Origin: Pseudomonas mucoides
Lineage (GTDB): Bacteria; Pseudomonadota; Gammaproteobacteria; Pseudomonadales; Pseudomonadaceae
Length of the DNA stretch: 64,000 nucleotides
Direction: 5' to 3'
Assembly (NCBI RefSeq): GCF_015461845.1
Contig: NZ_JACOPW010000002.1
Coordinates: 62,001 to 126,000 of the forward strand
Shown here: piece after piece, positions 21,343 through 32,947 of the stretch
Numbering within the stretch: the stretch's first letter is position 1
How the letters are laid out: each line of letters opens with the position of its first letter
Made by a program: the position numbers and the translations under genes
The notes under the pieces: model-generated
Database searches by the model: none
What the model saw: only the letters and a program-made list of their open reading frames with translations
What the model was told of the DNA's origin: nothing

Positions 21343-21938
21343 CGCAGGCCCTCAAGTGTCGCCACGGAGCGCGGTTCGCGGCTCCAGAGCTCCAGCAGGA
21401 AATCCGCTTCCTGATGCAAGACCAGACGCGGCAACGGCAAGTGTTCGTGGAGCAAGTCGTGCACTTGTCGTGCGTTCAACGGGCAGCCGTCGATGGGCGG
21501 GCGCCAGTGGCAGGCCAGCAGTTGGCCGTCGGCGGTGAGTGACTGTTCGGCTTGTTGGATCAGGCGTTTCAAGTCCTCGGCATCAAGGTAGTAACCGATT
21601 TCACTGAGCACGATCAGGTCGAATTTTTCCTCCGGCCAATCGACTGGCAAGCGCGCGTGGCGCACTTCGGCGTGATCGAACGGGCCGAGGCGGGTGCGCG
21701 CCAACGCAACGGCTGCGGCGGCGGTGTCGCAGCACAGCAGGCGATCGCAACGGCTGGCCAGTTCAAAACTCAGTTCGCCATTGGCGCAGCCGGGTTCAAA
21801 GATCGCGCGGTAATGCGCACGGGGCAGGGCGGCGAGGGTGATGGCGCGTTTGCGCTGCTCGTACCAGCGCTGACGAAACGCCCACGGATCATCGTTACCG
21901 GCAAACAAGCCGTCGAAATAACGATCGTCGACACTCAT
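21339..21938 (-). CDS. NodS-like SAM-dependent methyltransferase
   Basis: This 199-residue class I methyltransferase has DPWAFRQRWYEQRKRAITLA in its N-terminal part and the SAM-binding motif FEPGCANGELSFELA, followed by FDLIVLSEIGYYLD. This combination is typical of the NodS family, whose rhizobial member N-methylates deacetylated chitooligosaccharide. It overlaps both neighbours by 4 nt: the PIG-L deacetylase upstream and the GT2 gene downstream. The pairing of deacetylase and N-methyltransferase is suggestive of a modified amino sugar, but no substrate can be deduced. Confidence 0.85.
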   Translation of the reverse strand: MSVDDRYFDGLFAGNDDPWAFRQRWYEQRKRAITLAALPRAHYRAIFEPGCANGELSFELASRCDRLLCCDTAAAAVALARTRLGPFDHAEVRHARLPVDWPEEKFDLIVLSEIGYYLDAEDLKRLIQQAEQSLTADGQLLACHWRPPIDGCPLNARQVHDLLHEHLPLPRLVLHQEADFLLELWSREPRSVATLEGLR

Positions 21939-22693
21939 AGGAACACCACCTCGAACGGCTGCAACAGGCGGTCCAGCACGTAGGGCGCCAGTACGGGCGG
22001 CAGGCCGATGTGCGGGTCACCTTCCAATTGGCTGGCGAAGGCGTGAATCGCATGGCGTTTGCGCGCGATCAGCGGCGGTGTCAGGAGGATTTTTCGTGCG
22101 CGGTGCCACGGTACAAACGCGTCTTCCGGCGTTGCCCAGTGCCAGGTCCACACCGGCAGTTCATGCAGGGTTGCACCGACGCGTCTGGCGGCGGTGGCAC
22201 TGGCTCGCCCCACGGCTTCATGATCGCAATGGCCGTCTTCGCGCCAGGTCGTGAACACCACGTCGTTGGGGCGCAGATGCTGTTCGATGAACGCGCTCAA
22301 CTCGATTTCGCGCGCGGCGACCTGGCTATCGCTGAAACCGCCGCGCAGCCATTTCAGCTGGTGCAGCGGCAAACCGAGACGGCGCAGCGCTTCAGCCGAT
22401 TCTTGCGGACGCACGGCGCTCAGACGTTCCACGGGCCAGCGTGTCGAACCGGGATGACTGGCGCTGCCATCGGTGACCGAAATCAGTTGCAACGCCCGAC
22501 CCGCCGCTGCAAGCACTTGCAGGAAACCACCGCAGCCCAGCACTTCATCGTCCGGGTGCGGAGCGATGATCACCGCGCGGGCGCCTTCTGGCACCAGGCT
22601 GAGGATGTCAATCACCGGTAATTGCGCCAGCTGAAGGGAGGTTTGCCACAGGTGCAGGGGCGTGCCCTGGCCGACGATGGGGTTGGTTTTCAT
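21935..22693 (-). CDS. PIG-L family deacetylase, intact active site
   Basis: This 252-residue LmbE/PIG-L zinc-dependent deacetylase has the complete motif APHPDDEVLGCGG (His46, Asp48, Asp49) and the third zinc-ligand region REDGHCDHEAVGRAS. Family members deacetylate N-acetylglucosaminyl lipids, mycothiol precursors or lincosamide intermediates. The start at 22693 is favoured because it gives the ATGA overlap with the preceding gene; ATG 22702 is possible. It sits between an acyl-CoA-dehydrogenase-like gene and a NodS-like methyltransferase in a coupled operon. Its paralogue at 19799-20557 has lost one active-site residue. Confidence 0.9.
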   Translation of the reverse strand: MKTNPIVGQGTPLHLWQTSLQLAQLPVIDILSLVPEGARAVIIAPHPDDEVLGCGGFLQVLAAAGRALQLISVTDGSASHPGSTRWPVERLSAVRPQESAEALRRLGLPLHQLKWLRGGFSDSQVAAREIELSAFIEQHLRPNDVVFTTWREDGHCDHEAVGRASATAARRVGATLHELPVWTWHWATPEDAFVPWHRARKILLTPPLIARKRHAIHAFASQLEGDPHIGLPPVLAPYVLDRLLQPFEVVFL

Positions 22694-23670
22694 AACGTCC
22701 ATGTTCCGTTGATGGTGTGTTTGCCCAGTGCGGCAAGGTCCCGCTCGGCATGGCTTTGTCGCAGGAACACCGGCAGGTCGGCAATCAGCCGGGCGAATTG
22801 CCGGTCCTTGCAGTAAGGCCCGGCGCCGAGGGCGTGGCCGACGTGCAGGATCACCTGTTCGGCGGCCTGTTCGACCACCGCCCGGGCGCGGCGAGCCAGC
22901 AACTCGGCGTTATCCAGCGGCGAAGCGTCGATGCTCATGGCGCTGGCGCGCAACACCTGCGCGGCGGCGAAAAGAGCACGGTCGACCGCGCCGAGGTGGG
23001 CGAGGGCGTGGGGTTCTTCACGTTGCGCACAGTGCGTGCGCAGGCGTTCGGCGAGGCTGCGTGCGGCGCCGTACCAGCAGGCGGCAATGCCGATCCCGCC
23101 CTGCCAGAAACCGGGCCGTTGCAAGTAATCACCGGGTTGGCCAATGAGGTGCGTGTCAGCATGGTCGAACAGCACGTCGACGCTGCCGGTGGCGGCCATG
23201 CCGACGGCTTGCCAGCCTTGATCCGTCACGCTGACGCCGGGTTGATCCAGTGCCACCGCGACCAATTGCTGACAGTCGTTTTCATCCCACGCGGTGAGCA
23301 AGGCATGGCTCAACACCGCCGCGCCCGAGCACCAGGCTTTGCGCCCGTTCAGCAAACCTTGGGGGCTGACCCGCACCCGCGCATTCGGCGGTTCAGCGGC
23401 CCACATGCCCCACGTGCTACCGGGTGTGGGCTCGCCACCCCGTTGCGCGATGATTGCGAGCGCATCGGTGTGACCTTCGTACAGTTTGCACAACCCCAGA
23501 TCATGCCCGCCGACCTCGGCCAAACGCTGAAAACGCTCCAGCGTCCGACCACTGCCCGGCAGCGGAAGCTGATCCAGTCCAGCTTCCACCAGCGCCCGCA
23601 GGCAACGACCTAACGCCTGAGTGTCAGCGTAATCCGCGGGTTGGCGAGCGAGAAACGCCTGAAGGTCCAT
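22690..23670 (-). CDS. Acyl-CoA-dehydrogenase-like flavoprotein
   Basis: This 326-residue protein resembles acyl-CoA dehydrogenases: an N-terminal helical part, a middle beta part with STWGMWAAEPP, LLNGRKAWCSGAAVLSHALL and VDVLFDHADTHLIG, and a C-terminal helical bundle. It is shorter than the usual 380 residues. The C-terminal end lacks the common catalytic Glu motif, as far as I can see, so it may be a hydroxylase-type or degenerate member of the superfamily. The start at 23670 (MDLQAFLARQ) uses the GAGGAAGAAGAG stretch that also encodes the acidic end of GlgX. It follows glgX by 1 nt and overlaps the PIG-L gene, so it is coupled to both. Confidence 0.75.
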   Translation of the reverse strand: MDLQAFLARQPADYADTQALGRCLRALVEAGLDQLPLPGSGRTLERFQRLAEVGGHDLGLCKLYEGHTDALAIIAQRGGEPTPGSTWGMWAAEPPNARVRVSPQGLLNGRKAWCSGAAVLSHALLTAWDENDCQQLVAVALDQPGVSVTDQGWQAVGMAATGSVDVLFDHADTHLIGQPGDYLQRPGFWQGGIGIAACWYGAARSLAERLRTHCAQREEPHALAHLGAVDRALFAAAQVLRASAMSIDASPLDNAELLARRARAVVEQAAEQVILHVGHALGAGPYCKDRQFARLIADLPVFLRQSHAERDLAALGKHTINGTWTL

Positions 23671-23671
23671 T

Positions 23672-25831
<2,160 letters not shown>

Positions 25832-25934
25832 ACGTGCTCCTGCAAGAAAGAATCGGGTGTTTTTCGAGGGCGAGCGCGCCCTCAGTGGCGAGCGAACTCG
25901 CCACGTTTGCGATCAGGACAATTCGGTTGGCGCG

Positions 25935-26267
25935 TCAGGTTATCGGTGGTTTTTTCGCCACGCGAGGCTTCTTCTCGACGGCTTTTTCACCCGGCGGGAT
26001 CACTTTCGACGCCGCTGCGGGTTTGGCCTTGGCCTTCGGTTTGGCGACGCTGGCTTTACCGTCCAGTGCGCCATTGCCTTTGGCTGCCGCAGGCTTGGCA
26101 GCGGTTTTACTGCCACTGGCCTTCGGTGTTTTTTTCGGTGCCAGGGCTTCCGCTTCGGCCAGCTTGCGCGCCATCTCCCAGTGGCGGGCTTCCTGACCCT
26201 CGGGTTTTCCTTCCGATTCCCAGATCTGATAGGCAAATTCGCGAACGCGTTTATCGTCGGTACTCAT
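25935..26267 (-). CDS. DUF2934 protein with lysine/alanine-rich tail
   Basis: This 110-residue protein has an N-terminal DUF2934 motif of about 38 residues (VREFAYQIWESEGKPEGQEA), a short helical element of unknown function often found beside glycogen and trehalose genes. The remaining 70 residues are low-complexity Lys/Ala/Pro, with repeats such as KPKAKAKPAAASK, resembling a histone H1-type tail. The tail should be basic and disordered, suggesting binding to nucleic acid or a polyanion, but this is inference. It lies 21 nt after treY in a six-gene metabolic run, so expression follows trehalose synthesis. Confidence 0.85.
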   Translation of the reverse strand: MSTDDKRVREFAYQIWESEGKPEGQEARHWEMARKLAEAEALAPKKTPKASGSKTAAKPAAAKGNGALDGKASVAKPKAKAKPAAASKVIPPGEKAVEKKPRVAKKPPIT

Positions 26268-26288
26268 CGCAATGCTCCTGAACTGAAC

Positions 26289-29066
26289 TCAAGCTTGGGT
26301 AAAGAGTTGGATAAAGAGATTGACCGGGACAACCCCCAGCGCGGCGCTGATGTTCAGCTCCCTGTTTTTTGTGACTGCGACGCTGGAAAAAAGTCCCTTC
26401 AGATTTTCATCGGAGGAGGCGAACGGCAATTTGACCCGTGTATCGCCCCACAGCGGCGCATCAATCTGTGGTTGGGCACTGTTTTTCAGCAGTTCGGCGC
26501 AGCGTATCGGGACGATCACGATGGCGCGTTTTCCCTCCAGCACGCGGGCAAATGCCAGCACCCGATGGGCCTGACTGCCGATCACTTCAAGGGCCTGATA
26601 GCGCCCTCGGGAAAACAGTTCGGCATGCTCGGCGCGCAGGTGCAGCACCTCGGCGATCAGCGTCTGCTTGATGCGCCCGTCACGCCAGCTCGACAACAGT
26701 TCGGGCCCCTCCGGTGTCGCTTGAAGGGCTCGTTCACGACTGGCGTAATCCACCGGCCGGCGGTTGTCCGGATCGACCAGGCTGAAGTCCCAGAAGTCGT
26801 TGCCCTGATAGAGGTCCGGCACCCCCGGCACGGTCATTCGCAGCAAGGTTTGCGCCAAGCCGTTGATGGCGCCGGAAGGCGCAATGGCCTGAACGGCTTT
26901 GCCGAGGGCGGCACGTAACAGCTCACCTTCAGGCGCCAGAAACAGTCGCTCGATAAACCCCTGCATCGACTGTTCATACGGTTCGTTCGGCGCGCTCCAG
27001 CTGCTTTGCAGTTTGGCTTCGCGCAGGGCTTTTTGTTGCCACTGCCAGAGGCGTTTGGCGTAATCCGCCAGCGCTGGTTGATCGTCAATGTGCAGGGTCA
27101 GCGGCCAACTGCCGAGGATCGCCTGATACAGGATCAACTCATCGCCCGTAGACGGCATGTGGTCGTCGTCGCGCAGCGGTCGGGCGAGCGTGCGCCAGAG
27201 CGGGACTTGCTCGGCGTACCAGGCGCTGCGTTCGCTCAACACCGCCAGGCGTGCGCGGGTGTCTTCGCCGCGTTTGTGGTCGTGGGTGGCGGTGGCCAGC
27301 AGGTTGTCCGGGAATTCGGCCAGGCGATTGGCGCAGGCCCCATGAAAGTCCGACACCGGGGCGCTGAACTGTTCGGTGCTGAACCCCACGTCATTGCGTG
27401 ACAGCAATACCGCCGAGCGATAGAACGCGGTGTCTTCTACCGCCTTGGCGGCAGCCGGCGATGTCAGTTGCTGAAAGCGTACGCAGGCATGCTTGAGCAT
27501 CTTGCGCTGGCGACCCACCGGACGTTTGCGCCACGGTTCGCCGCCGAGCCAACCGGCCAGGCAATCGAGCACTGGCCAATCGGCTTCGCTGAGGGTGTGG
27601 CGTGCACCGTCCATGGCCTGCTGGAAAAACACATCGTCTTCAGCGGAGCGGCCACGGGGGCTGATGTAGGTGCGGTACACCGGGAAGTGCACGATCAATT
27701 CCTGTAACGCCCGGCGGATCGCACCGAGGGTCAGGTCGCGGGTCATCAGGTCGTCCCGGGCCACCTGCAGCAAGGCCTGGGCGACACTTTCGAAATCACC
27801 GGCCAGCGAGCCATTGAGGATCTGCTGCCGCGCCAGTTGCGCTTCCTGCTGGAAGTCGGCCGGCCGTTCGCTGTAGCGCTGCCAGAGTTCGCCGAGGGTG
27901 TGTGCGCCTTGCGGATCGTGTTGCAGCAGCGACAACTGGTTCATGAACTCGTAACCGGTGGTGCCGTCCACCGACCAGTCGCGGTGCAAGGTTTCGCCTT
28001 CGCCGAGGATCTTCTCGACGTAGATTGGCAAGTGCCGCCCCGGTGACAGGCGATCGACCCGGCGGCGCAATTTGCGGCAGTAGCCACGGGGATCGGCGAG
28101 GCCGTCGATATGGTCGATGCGCAGACCGTCCACCAGCCCCTCAGCCACCAGTTCGAAGATTTTTGCGTGGGTGGCTTCGAACACGGCGGGGCGTTCGACG
28201 CGCAGGCCGCCCAGTTCGTTGACATCGAAAAAACGACGCCAGTTGATGTCATCTGCTGCGGTGCGCCAACTGGCCAGACGATAGCTCTGGCGTTCGAGCA
28301 CGTTGTGCAGGCGTTGGAAACCGTCGGGTGTGAGCGAGTCGTAAGCGCCGAGGTGCTGTTCGATGGACTTGAGCAGCGAAGGATCGTTGGCCAGTTCGCG
28401 CAATTCGGCTTTCAGTGGCACCGCCAGGCTGTGCGCGTCGGTCTGGTAACTCAGGGTGGTGAAGCGTTCCGCCAGTGACTTCAGCGGTTCGACCTCGGTG
28501 GGCAGCAACTCGCCGTAGTTCATCGGGCAGATCGGGAAACGGTGGTCGTAGTGCTGCACATAAAAGCTGCCGTCCTGCGCATCGAAGCGCAAGGGCAGGG
28601 TGCCGTCCTGCAAGGCGATGCCGTAGTCGCTGCCGAGGAACGGCAGCAACAGCTGACCTTCCATCAACGGGTCCGGCGAGTGCCATTGGATGTCGAAAAA
28701 CTCGCCGAACGGACTCAGGCGCCCCCATTCCAGCAAGTCGAGCCACCACGGATTATCCGCGCCACCGACGGCCATGTGGTTGGAGACGATGTCGAGGATC
28801 AGCCCCATCCGCTGTTCGCGCAGGGCACTGACCAGACGTCGCAGTGCGGGTTCGCCACCCAGTTCGGGGTTGACGGTGGTCGGGTCTACCACGTCGTAGC
28901 CATGCATCGATCCGGCGCGCGCGGCCAGCAGCGGCGAAGCGTAGACGTGGCTGATGCCCAGTCGGGCGAAGTACGGCACCAGCGGCACTGCTTGATCGAG
29001 GGTGAAGCCTTTATGAAACTGCAGCCGCAAGGTCGCCCGCAGCGGTTGGATATTCGACGCGGTCAT
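26289..29066 (-). CDS. treY: Malto-oligosyltrehalose synthase TreY
   Basis: This 925-residue GH13_26 enzyme converts the reducing end of a malto-oligosaccharide into an alpha,alpha-1,1 trehalose linkage. It starts with ATLRLQFHKGFTLDQAVPLV, the typical TreY N-terminus, and contains SHVYASPLL, DGLRIDHIDGLADP (nucleophile Asp), VEKILGEGETL (acid/base Glu) and ATHDHKRGEDTRARL. The length is normal. Its ATG overlaps the malQ stop by 4 nt, making the two coupled. TreZ then releases trehalose from its product. Confidence 0.96.
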   Translation of the reverse strand: MTASNIQPLRATLRLQFHKGFTLDQAVPLVPYFARLGISHVYASPLLAARAGSMHGYDVVDPTTVNPELGGEPALRRLVSALREQRMGLILDIVSNHMAVGGADNPWWLDLLEWGRLSPFGEFFDIQWHSPDPLMEGQLLLPFLGSDYGIALQDGTLPLRFDAQDGSFYVQHYDHRFPICPMNYGELLPTEVEPLKSLAERFTTLSYQTDAHSLAVPLKAELRELANDPSLLKSIEQHLGAYDSLTPDGFQRLHNVLERQSYRLASWRTAADDINWRRFFDVNELGGLRVERPAVFEATHAKIFELVAEGLVDGLRIDHIDGLADPRGYCRKLRRRVDRLSPGRHLPIYVEKILGEGETLHRDWSVDGTTGYEFMNQLSLLQHDPQGAHTLGELWQRYSERPADFQQEAQLARQQILNGSLAGDFESVAQALLQVARDDLMTRDLTLGAIRRALQELIVHFPVYRTYISPRGRSAEDDVFFQQAMDGARHTLSEADWPVLDCLAGWLGGEPWRKRPVGRQRKMLKHACVRFQQLTSPAAAKAVEDTAFYRSAVLLSRNDVGFSTEQFSAPVSDFHGACANRLAEFPDNLLATATHDHKRGEDTRARLAVLSERSAWYAEQVPLWRTLARPLRDDDHMPSTGDELILYQAILGSWPLTLHIDDQPALADYAKRLWQWQQKALREAKLQSSWSAPNEPYEQSMQGFIERLFLAPEGELLRAALGKAVQAIAPSGAINGLAQTLLRMTVPGVPDLYQGNDFWDFSLVDPDNRRPVDYASRERALQATPEGPELLSSWRDGRIKQTLIAEVLHLRAEHAELFSRGRYQALEVIGSQAHRVLAFARVLEGKRAIVIVPIRCAELLKNSAQPQIDAPLWGDTRVKLPFASSDENLKGLFSSVAVTKNRELNISAALGVVPVNLFIQLFTQA

Positions 29067-31141
29067 TGGTCACGCTCGCCCGCCTGAAGCCGCGCGCAGG
29101 CGAGCAATTCGAGGCGTCGGGCCGCGTCCGGGTCATCGAGCAGGGCTTCGCTGTCGCCGGGCAGGCGTCGTGACCAGTTGGGATGGGCGTCGATGGTGCC
29201 GGGCAAGTTGGCCTGCTGTTCAATGCCCAAGGCATCTTCAAGCGGCAGCAACACCAACGGCGCGCGGGTATGCCCGAGGAAACGGACACTGGCGTCGAGC
29301 ACCTGATCGGTTTCGTGGGACTCTTCGCGAAAGTTCTGTGGGTCCTGGCTCAACACGCGGCGCAGGCCTTCGCGTTCGCGTTCGCGGTGTTGGCGCCACT
29401 CGATTTCACTGCTGGCGTCGGTCAGGCCGAGCCGTGCGTTCCAGTCGATGTCGCGGCCGTGCCACCAGCCATTGAGCGTCGGCAAGTCATGGGTGCTGGT
29501 GGTCGCCAGTGCGTTGTCCGGCCAGTCGAGGATCGGTTTGAAGTGGGCGTTGTCCTGTTCAAACAACAGCACGCGCATGCCGAGGATCGAACGTGCAATG
29601 AGCTTTTCCCGCAGGCCATCCGGCACGGTGCCAAGGTCTTCGCCCAGCACAATCGCTTGATGACGGTGGGACTCGAGCGTGAGCAAACGCAGCAAGTCGT
29701 CAACCGGGTAGTACAGGTAGGCGCCATCGCGGGGCAGTGCGCCGTTCGGGATCACCCACAAGCGTTGCAGGCCCATGATGTGGTCGATCCGCAAACCGCC
29801 GGCGTGGGCGAAATTGGCGCGGAGCATTTCGATAAACGCACGGAATCCATTGCGCACCAGACCTTCTGGCGAAAACGCAGAGATGCCCCAGCCCTGGCCG
29901 GTCCGGTTGAGGATGTCTGGCGGCGCACCCACTGTCAGCGAGGCGAGCAATTCGTCCTGGCGGCTCCAGGCCTGACTGCCACCGCCGTCAGCGCCCACCG
30001 CGAGGTCGGCGATCAGGCCAATGCTCATCCCGGCACCGCGGGCCGCGGTTTGCGCGCGCTCCAGGCAACGGGTGATCAGCCACTGGCAGAAGGCGAAGAA
30101 ACCGATGCGTGCGGCGTTCTCTTCAGCGAATTCGGCCAAGGCAGCGCTGCGCGGGTCGCGCCATTGCTCGGGCCATTCGCGCCAGTCGAGGCTCTCGCCT
30201 TTGGCGGCGCGGGCCTCTTGCAGGGCTTCGAAGCGGCAATGATTTTCCAGTGCTTCGCCCGAGGCATGGCGGAAGCTGCTGAAGTCTTCGTGCAAGGGAT
30301 GTTCACCGTGGACGAAGCCTTCGTACAACGCCTGCAGAATGCGGTGTTTGGCTCGTGCGGCTACGGGCCAGTCAATCAGCGGCCGTTCTTCAAGCGCTTG
30401 CAGTTCGGCGGCAAGCCCTGTGGCGTCAATCGCCGCGCGCATGGCGCGCTCGCCGAGGATCGCACCGGGCGCGGCATACAGGCTGTTGAGAAACAAACGG
30501 CTGGAAGGGGAATAGGGGCTGTACCGCTGGGTGTCGCTGCCGAACATGGCGTGCAACGGACTGATCGCCAACGCCTCGGCGCCGCGTTCACCGGCTACCC
30601 GTGCAAGGTCTTCCAGCGCCTGGGTGTCGCCGAAACCGCCATCGCCGGCCCGTCGTAGGGAGTACAGCTGCACGCTCAGGCCCCAGGTGCGCGGAATCGG
30701 ATTGTCGACTGCGTCGCCGACGCTGTAGCAGCGCTCGGGCGCCACCGCCAGGGTGAAGGATTGTCCGTCGATGCTGACGTGCTGGTAGCCGACCGGAATC
30801 AGCCCCGGCAACACTGCTTTTGCATCGAGTTTCAGGTAGATCTTCGAACCGTCTTCGAGGTGAATGTCGCACGGGGTTTCGGGCTCGAAGTAACGCGCCA
30901 GATCGAGACCGGCACCGACATCGACCGTCAACAGCGGCGGCAGGCGGTGGGTCTGCTGGACGGCTTGCAGTTCCAGCAGGCTCGCGTCGATTTCCTGGGC
31001 ACTGCCGGCCGGGTGGCCGAGGCCGGTGAGCACGGCGCGCAGCACCGACGGGCCGACTTTTTGCGGGCGGCCATTGGCGTCGATCCAGTCGACGGCCAGG
31101 CCAGCGCGGCTGGCCAGTATTTCAAGTTGCGCATCGCTCAT
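29063..31141 (-). CDS. malQ: 4-alpha-glucanotransferase MalQ (amylomaltase)
   Basis: This 692-residue GH77 disproportionating enzyme has the proteobacterial long form with an N-terminal extension. It carries GLRIDHIMGLQRLW (catalytic Asp), VLGEDLGTVPDGLRE (Glu) and TTSTHDLPTLNGWW (Asp). It rebuilds longer chains from the short glucans left after TreY/TreZ action. The start at 31141 (MSDAQLEILA) overlaps the treZ stop by 4 nt; an upstream in-frame candidate lies inside treZ and lacks similarity. It is placed between treZ and treY in one coupled operon. Confidence 0.95.
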   Translation of the reverse strand: MSDAQLEILASRAGLAVDWIDANGRPQKVGPSVLRAVLTGLGHPAGSAQEIDASLLELQAVQQTHRLPPLLTVDVGAGLDLARYFEPETPCDIHLEDGSKIYLKLDAKAVLPGLIPVGYQHVSIDGQSFTLAVAPERCYSVGDAVDNPIPRTWGLSVQLYSLRRAGDGGFGDTQALEDLARVAGERGAEALAISPLHAMFGSDTQRYSPYSPSSRLFLNSLYAAPGAILGERAMRAAIDATGLAAELQALEERPLIDWPVAARAKHRILQALYEGFVHGEHPLHEDFSSFRHASGEALENHCRFEALQEARAAKGESLDWREWPEQWRDPRSAALAEFAEENAARIGFFAFCQWLITRCLERAQTAARGAGMSIGLIADLAVGADGGGSQAWSRQDELLASLTVGAPPDILNRTGQGWGISAFSPEGLVRNGFRAFIEMLRANFAHAGGLRIDHIMGLQRLWVIPNGALPRDGAYLYYPVDDLLRLLTLESHRHQAIVLGEDLGTVPDGLREKLIARSILGMRVLLFEQDNAHFKPILDWPDNALATTSTHDLPTLNGWWHGRDIDWNARLGLTDASSEIEWRQHREREREGLRRVLSQDPQNFREESHETDQVLDASVRFLGHTRAPLVLLPLEDALGIEQQANLPGTIDAHPNWSRRLPGDSEALLDDPDAARRLELLACARLQAGERDQ

Positions 31142-32934
31142 AGGCGCTCTCCATCCGGGGGTAGCAAAGGGGCTGCGGCCGTGAGACTGACTAGCGCGCA
31201 ATACGGGGCAAGTTTGCCCTCGTGCAACAGGCCGGCCGAGTGGGGCGGGTGTTCGAACAGCAAGATCGTGTCGGCCTGTGGGGTGTGGACCACTGGCGTG
31301 TCGCTGAGGTTCAGGTCAATGCGCAGCTCACTGCCATCGCCCAGTCGCCAGCGAGCGCTCACCGCCCCGTGGCCGAGCACGTCGGCGCCCAATGCCTGGG
31401 CACCGGGCAGGCGAGGGATGAGGTGCTGATGGCGCAGCTGTAACAGGCGGCGGTACAGGTCGTGAATGGACGGCAGTGCGCTGGCCCCCAGCTTCGGTTG
31501 CGACACGTCGAAGGTCCGGGGCGCATTCGGGTCCGGAATCTGTTCACGTTTGTGCGGATCGGCAAAGGCGCTGAATGCCGCAAACTCATTGCGTCGACCT
31601 TCGCGCACCAGTTCTGCGAGTTCACCGTGGTGGCTGGTGAAAAACAGAAACGGCGCCTGCGCGGCGAATTCGTCCCCCATGAACATCAGCGGGATCATCG
31701 GCGACAACAGCAGCAGTACGGTGGCCGCGTAGAGCGCATCGGGATGAGTCAGTTGATGCAACCGTTCACCTAACGCACGGTTGCCGATCTGGTCATGGTT
31801 TTGCAGAAACAGCACGAAGGCGGTCGGCGGCAAGTGACCACTGGGCTCACCTCGCGGCGTGCCGTGGCGATTGAGGTGGCCCTGAAACACAAAGCCCTGG
31901 CTCAGGCAGCGGGCCAGTTGTTCGGTCGGCTGCTCGGCATAATCGGCGTAGTAGGCGTCGGTTTCACCGGTCAGCAACACATGCAGGGCGTTGTGGCCGT
32001 CATCGTTCCACTGCGCGTCGAAGCCTTTTTCCAGCAGGCTCGCCTCATTGTGCTCGTTTTCCACCATCAGCCACACATGGCGCGAGGGTTCGGTTTGCTG
32101 GCGAACGCGCTGCGCCAACTCTTCAAGGAAATCCGGGCTTTCAATGGCGTGCACCGCATCCAGGCGCAAGCCGTCGAAGCGGTACTCCAGCAACCACATC
32201 AACGCATTGTCGATGAAGAAATCCCGCACCTCGCGCTGCCGGAAGTCGATGGCCGCACCCCACGGCGTGTGTTTGTCTTCGCGGAAAAAGGCCTTGGCGT
32301 AGCGGTGCAGGTAATTGCCATCCGGGCCGAAGTGGTTGTAGACCACGTCGAGAATCACCGCCAGGCCAAGGCCATGGGCGGTGTCGATCAGGTGCTTGAG
32401 TTGTTCCGGCGAGCCATAGGACGCCTGCGGCGCGTAGGGCAAGACGCCGTCGTAGCCCCAATTGCGATCACCGGGGAATTGCGCCAGCGGCATCAGCTCG
32501 ATGGCGGTGATGCCCAGTTCGACGAGGCGCGACAAGTGTTGCTCGACCGCACTGAAACCACCGAGCACACCGACGTGCAGCTCGTAGATGATCGCCTCGT
32601 TCCATGGCCGGCCCTGCCAGGTATTGTGTTGCCAGCGATAAGCCAGCGGATCGACCACCACGCTGTGGCTGCCAATATCGCCGGCCTGCGCGCGAGAGGC
32701 CGGGTCCGGCACCTCCAGCTCGCCATCGATGTTGTAACGGTAGCGGGTGCCCGCGGGGCAGCGGGTCTTGATCACGAACCAGCCGTCAACCTGAGGCAAC
32801 AGCGGCAAGGATTGTCCATTTTCCAGTTCGACACTGACGTAAAACGCATCCGGCGCCCACAAGGCAAAACGCGTGTGCTCTGCGTCCAGCATGATTGCGC
32901 CGTGGGGCCAGGTCTCAAGGGTCCGTAACGGCAT
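31138..32934 (-). CDS. treZ: Malto-oligosyltrehalose trehalohydrolase TreZ
   Basis: This 598-residue GH13_10 enzyme cleaves trehalose from the end made by TreY. An N-terminal CBM48-like domain (about 10-100) precedes the barrel with GVLPYAPQASYGSPEQLKHL, DGLRLDAVHAIESPDF (nucleophile Asp), LMVENEHNEA (Glu) and QNHDQIGNRALGER. The start at 32934 has an AGAGG site 8 nt upstream; the open frame continues upstream through glgA but that part is not TreZ-like. It lies 13 nt after glgA. Confidence 0.96.
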   Translation of the reverse strand: MPLRTLETWPHGAIMLDAEHTRFALWAPDAFYVSVELENGQSLPLLPQVDGWFVIKTRCPAGTRYRYNIDGELEVPDPASRAQAGDIGSHSVVVDPLAYRWQHNTWQGRPWNEAIIYELHVGVLGGFSAVEQHLSRLVELGITAIELMPLAQFPGDRNWGYDGVLPYAPQASYGSPEQLKHLIDTAHGLGLAVILDVVYNHFGPDGNYLHRYAKAFFREDKHTPWGAAIDFRQREVRDFFIDNALMWLLEYRFDGLRLDAVHAIESPDFLEELAQRVRQQTEPSRHVWLMVENEHNEASLLEKGFDAQWNDDGHNALHVLLTGETDAYYADYAEQPTEQLARCLSQGFVFQGHLNRHGTPRGEPSGHLPPTAFVLFLQNHDQIGNRALGERLHQLTHPDALYAATVLLLLSPMIPLMFMGDEFAAQAPFLFFTSHHGELAELVREGRRNEFAAFSAFADPHKREQIPDPNAPRTFDVSQPKLGASALPSIHDLYRRLLQLRHQHLIPRLPGAQALGADVLGHGAVSARWRLGDGSELRIDLNLSDTPVVHTPQADTILLFEHPPHSAGLLHEGKLAPYCALVSLTAAAPLLPPDGERL

Positions 32935-32947
32935 CGTTGAAAACCTC

